From contig JAQCNG010000115.1 in NCBI GenBank assembly GCA_028275145.1, positions 1 to 5,755 of the forward strand: a stretch of 5,755 nucleotides of DNA. The letters run 5' to 3'. Below are positions 4,728-5,755 of this stretch, piece after piece. This DNA comes from Halovenus sp. (GTDB lineage: Archaea; Halobacteriota; Halobacteria; Halobacteriales; Haloarculaceae). Each line of letters begins with the position of its first letter. Position 1 is the stretch's first letter. The notes beneath the pieces are model-generated. The model worked only from the letters and a program-made list of their open reading frames with translations. It did not search any database and had not been told where the DNA came from. The translations under genes and the position numbers were made by a program.

Positions 4728-5755
4728 ATGACAGACGAGGCTGCCACCCACCGGAGAATGATAATCTCGGGGACAGGAATCGCGGGACTGACCGCGGCCA
4801 TCTACGCCGGGCGGGCGAACAACGACCCGCTGGTGCTCGAGGGTGACGAACCCGGTGGACAGTTGACGCTCACGACCGACGTGGCAAACTACCCGGGGTT
4901 TCCCGACGGCATCGGTGGCCCGGAACTCGTACAGCGGATGAAAGACCAGGCCGCGCAGTTCGGTGCCGACATGGAACACGGTATCGTCGAGTCCGCGACA
5001 AAGCGTGAGGACGGCCGGATAGCGGTCGACGTCTCGACCGGCGAGCGCTACACCTGCGACGCCTTCATCGCGTCGTCGGGTGCCAGCGCACGGACACTGG
5101 GCGTCCCCGGCGAGGACGAACTCCTGGGGTACGGCGTCTCGACGTGTGCGACCTGTGACGGCGCGTTCTTCCGCGGCGAGGATATGCTCGTCATCGGCGG
5201 TGGCGACGCTGCGATGGAGGAGGCCACCTTCCTCACGAAGTTCGCCGACACCGTCTACGTGGCCCACCGGCGGGAGAACTTCCGGGCAGAGGCCCACTGG
5301 GTCGACCGGGTCCAGGAGAAAGCCGACCAGGGCGAGATCGAGATTATGCGCAACACCGAACTGCTTGCGGTCCACGGCACCCCCGAGGACGGTGTCGACC
5401 ACGTCACACTCGCCCGCAACGCGAGTGGCCACCCGAAGGCGAATCTCGACGACCCCGACACCGAGACCTTCGAGTTCGACGTCGGTGCCGTGTTCCTGGC
5501 AATCGGCCACACACCCAACACCGGGTATCTGGAGGACACCGACGTCGAGATGGACGACCGCGGGTACATCGAGACTGCCGGCGGTGACGGCGGTGGGCAG
5601 ACCGAGACTGCGGTGGCGGGCATCTTCGGTGCCGGTGACGTTGTCGACCACCACTACCAGCAGGCCATCTCGGCCGGCGGCATGGGCTGTAAGGCCGCGA
5701 TGGACGCCGACGAGTACCTGGAGGATATCCCGGCCGTCGAACAGGGTGTCGAGGC
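4728..5755 (+). CDS. trxB: Thioredoxin reductase-like flavoprotein; 3' end cut by window edge
   Basis: I translated 342 codons from ATG 4728 without a stop. The order of motifs is that of low-molecular-weight thioredoxin reductases: FAD-binding GTGIAGLTAAIYAGRA (15-30), GGQLTLTTDVANYPGFP (43-59), the redox-active disulfide Cys140/Cys143 in STCATCDGAFF, the NAD(P)H Rossmann motif GGGDAAMEEA (157-166), HRRENFRA (180-187), and the C-terminal FAD motif GIFGAGDV (298-305) followed by YQQAISAGGMGCKAA. The HRR-type motif favours NADPH (family knowledge). The enzyme passes electrons to thioredoxin or a related dithiol protein in the cytosol. Oddities are GTGIAG in place of the usual G-x-G-P-A-G, and a glycine-rich acidic insertion before the last FAD motif (about 284-294). 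It is already slightly longer than the E. coli enzyme (about 320), so little is missing. Haloarchaea carry several TrxB paralogues, so the true partner is uncertain. Confidence 0.92.
   Translation, partial: MTDEAATHRRMIISGTGIAGLTAAIYAGRANNDPLVLEGDEPGGQLTLTTDVANYPGFPDGIGGPELVQRMKDQAAQFGADMEHGIVESATKREDGRIAVDVSTGERYTCDAFIASSGASARTLGVPGEDELLGYGVSTCATCDGAFFRGEDMLVIGGGDAAMEEATFLTKFADTVYVAHRRENFRAEAHWVDRVQEKADQGEIEIMRNTELLAVHGTPEDGVDHVTLARNASGHPKANLDDPDTETFEFDVGAVFLAIGHTPNTGYLEDTDVEMDDRGYIETAGGDGGGQTETAVAGIFGAGDVVDHHYQQAISAGGMGCKAAMDADEYLEDIPAVEQGVE

Noticed and set aside
4716..5654. 312-codon open frame on the minus strand
   Set aside because: It is fully antisense to the TrxB-like gene, whose motifs are unmistakable. 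The Val-rich translation is typical of a complementary-strand shadow.

Overview
This window reads as chromosomal DNA of a haloarchaeon (class Halobacteria). The host genes are G+C rich. Their proteins are strongly acidic, with runs of Asp and Glu and little Lys. Several starts look leaderless, with a TATA-like box about 25 bases upstream of the start codon and no Shine-Dalgarno sequence. The families (TnpB of the haloarchaeal IS1341 type, a UspA protein, DUF192, DeoC, a TrxB-like reductase and a YqjG/ECM4-like protein) are all usual for this group. No genus can be named from the sequence alone.

Left part (1 to about 1405, minus strand): the upstream end of an IS200/IS605-superfamily element. 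It holds a tnpB cut by the window edge, with all RuvC and zinc-ribbon residues visible. A 46-residue acidic/basic mini-protein gene overlaps its start by 11 bases. A terminal-type hairpin sits just beyond them. The element lies immediately downstream of the host gene for a glutathionyl-hydroquinone-reductase-like protein (1414-2406, minus).

Middle part (2509-4129, plus strand): three host genes in a row, a DUF192 protein, a UspA-type ATP-binding protein and deoxyribose-phosphate aldolase (deoC). Gaps of 52 and 81 bases and separate TATA-like boxes suggest individual transcription rather than one tight operon. The reductase-like gene and the DUF192 gene are divergent across about 100 bases.

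Right part: 4130-4727 is a roughly 600-base stretch without a credible gene but rich in secondary structure. It holds an 81-base nested palindrome just after deoC. Next comes a TTGAC motif followed by two close hairpins that resemble a terminus of a haloarchaeal IS200/IS605-type element. Further short inverted repeats follow, and a small palindrome lies ahead of the next promoter. From 4728 to the window edge is a nearly complete thioredoxin-reductase-like flavoprotein gene with a CATC redox centre.

How the genes fit together: two genes belong to thiol redox chemistry (the YqjG-like protein and the TrxB-like protein). deoC belongs to nucleoside catabolism, and UspA is a stress or nucleotide-binding protein. 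They do not form an obvious pathway together. I see no clearly new multi-gene system. The most interesting material is mobile-element related: the intact tnpB with its overlapping mini-gene, and the structured non-coding stretch between deoC and trxB, which may be a non-autonomous or decayed relative of such elements.
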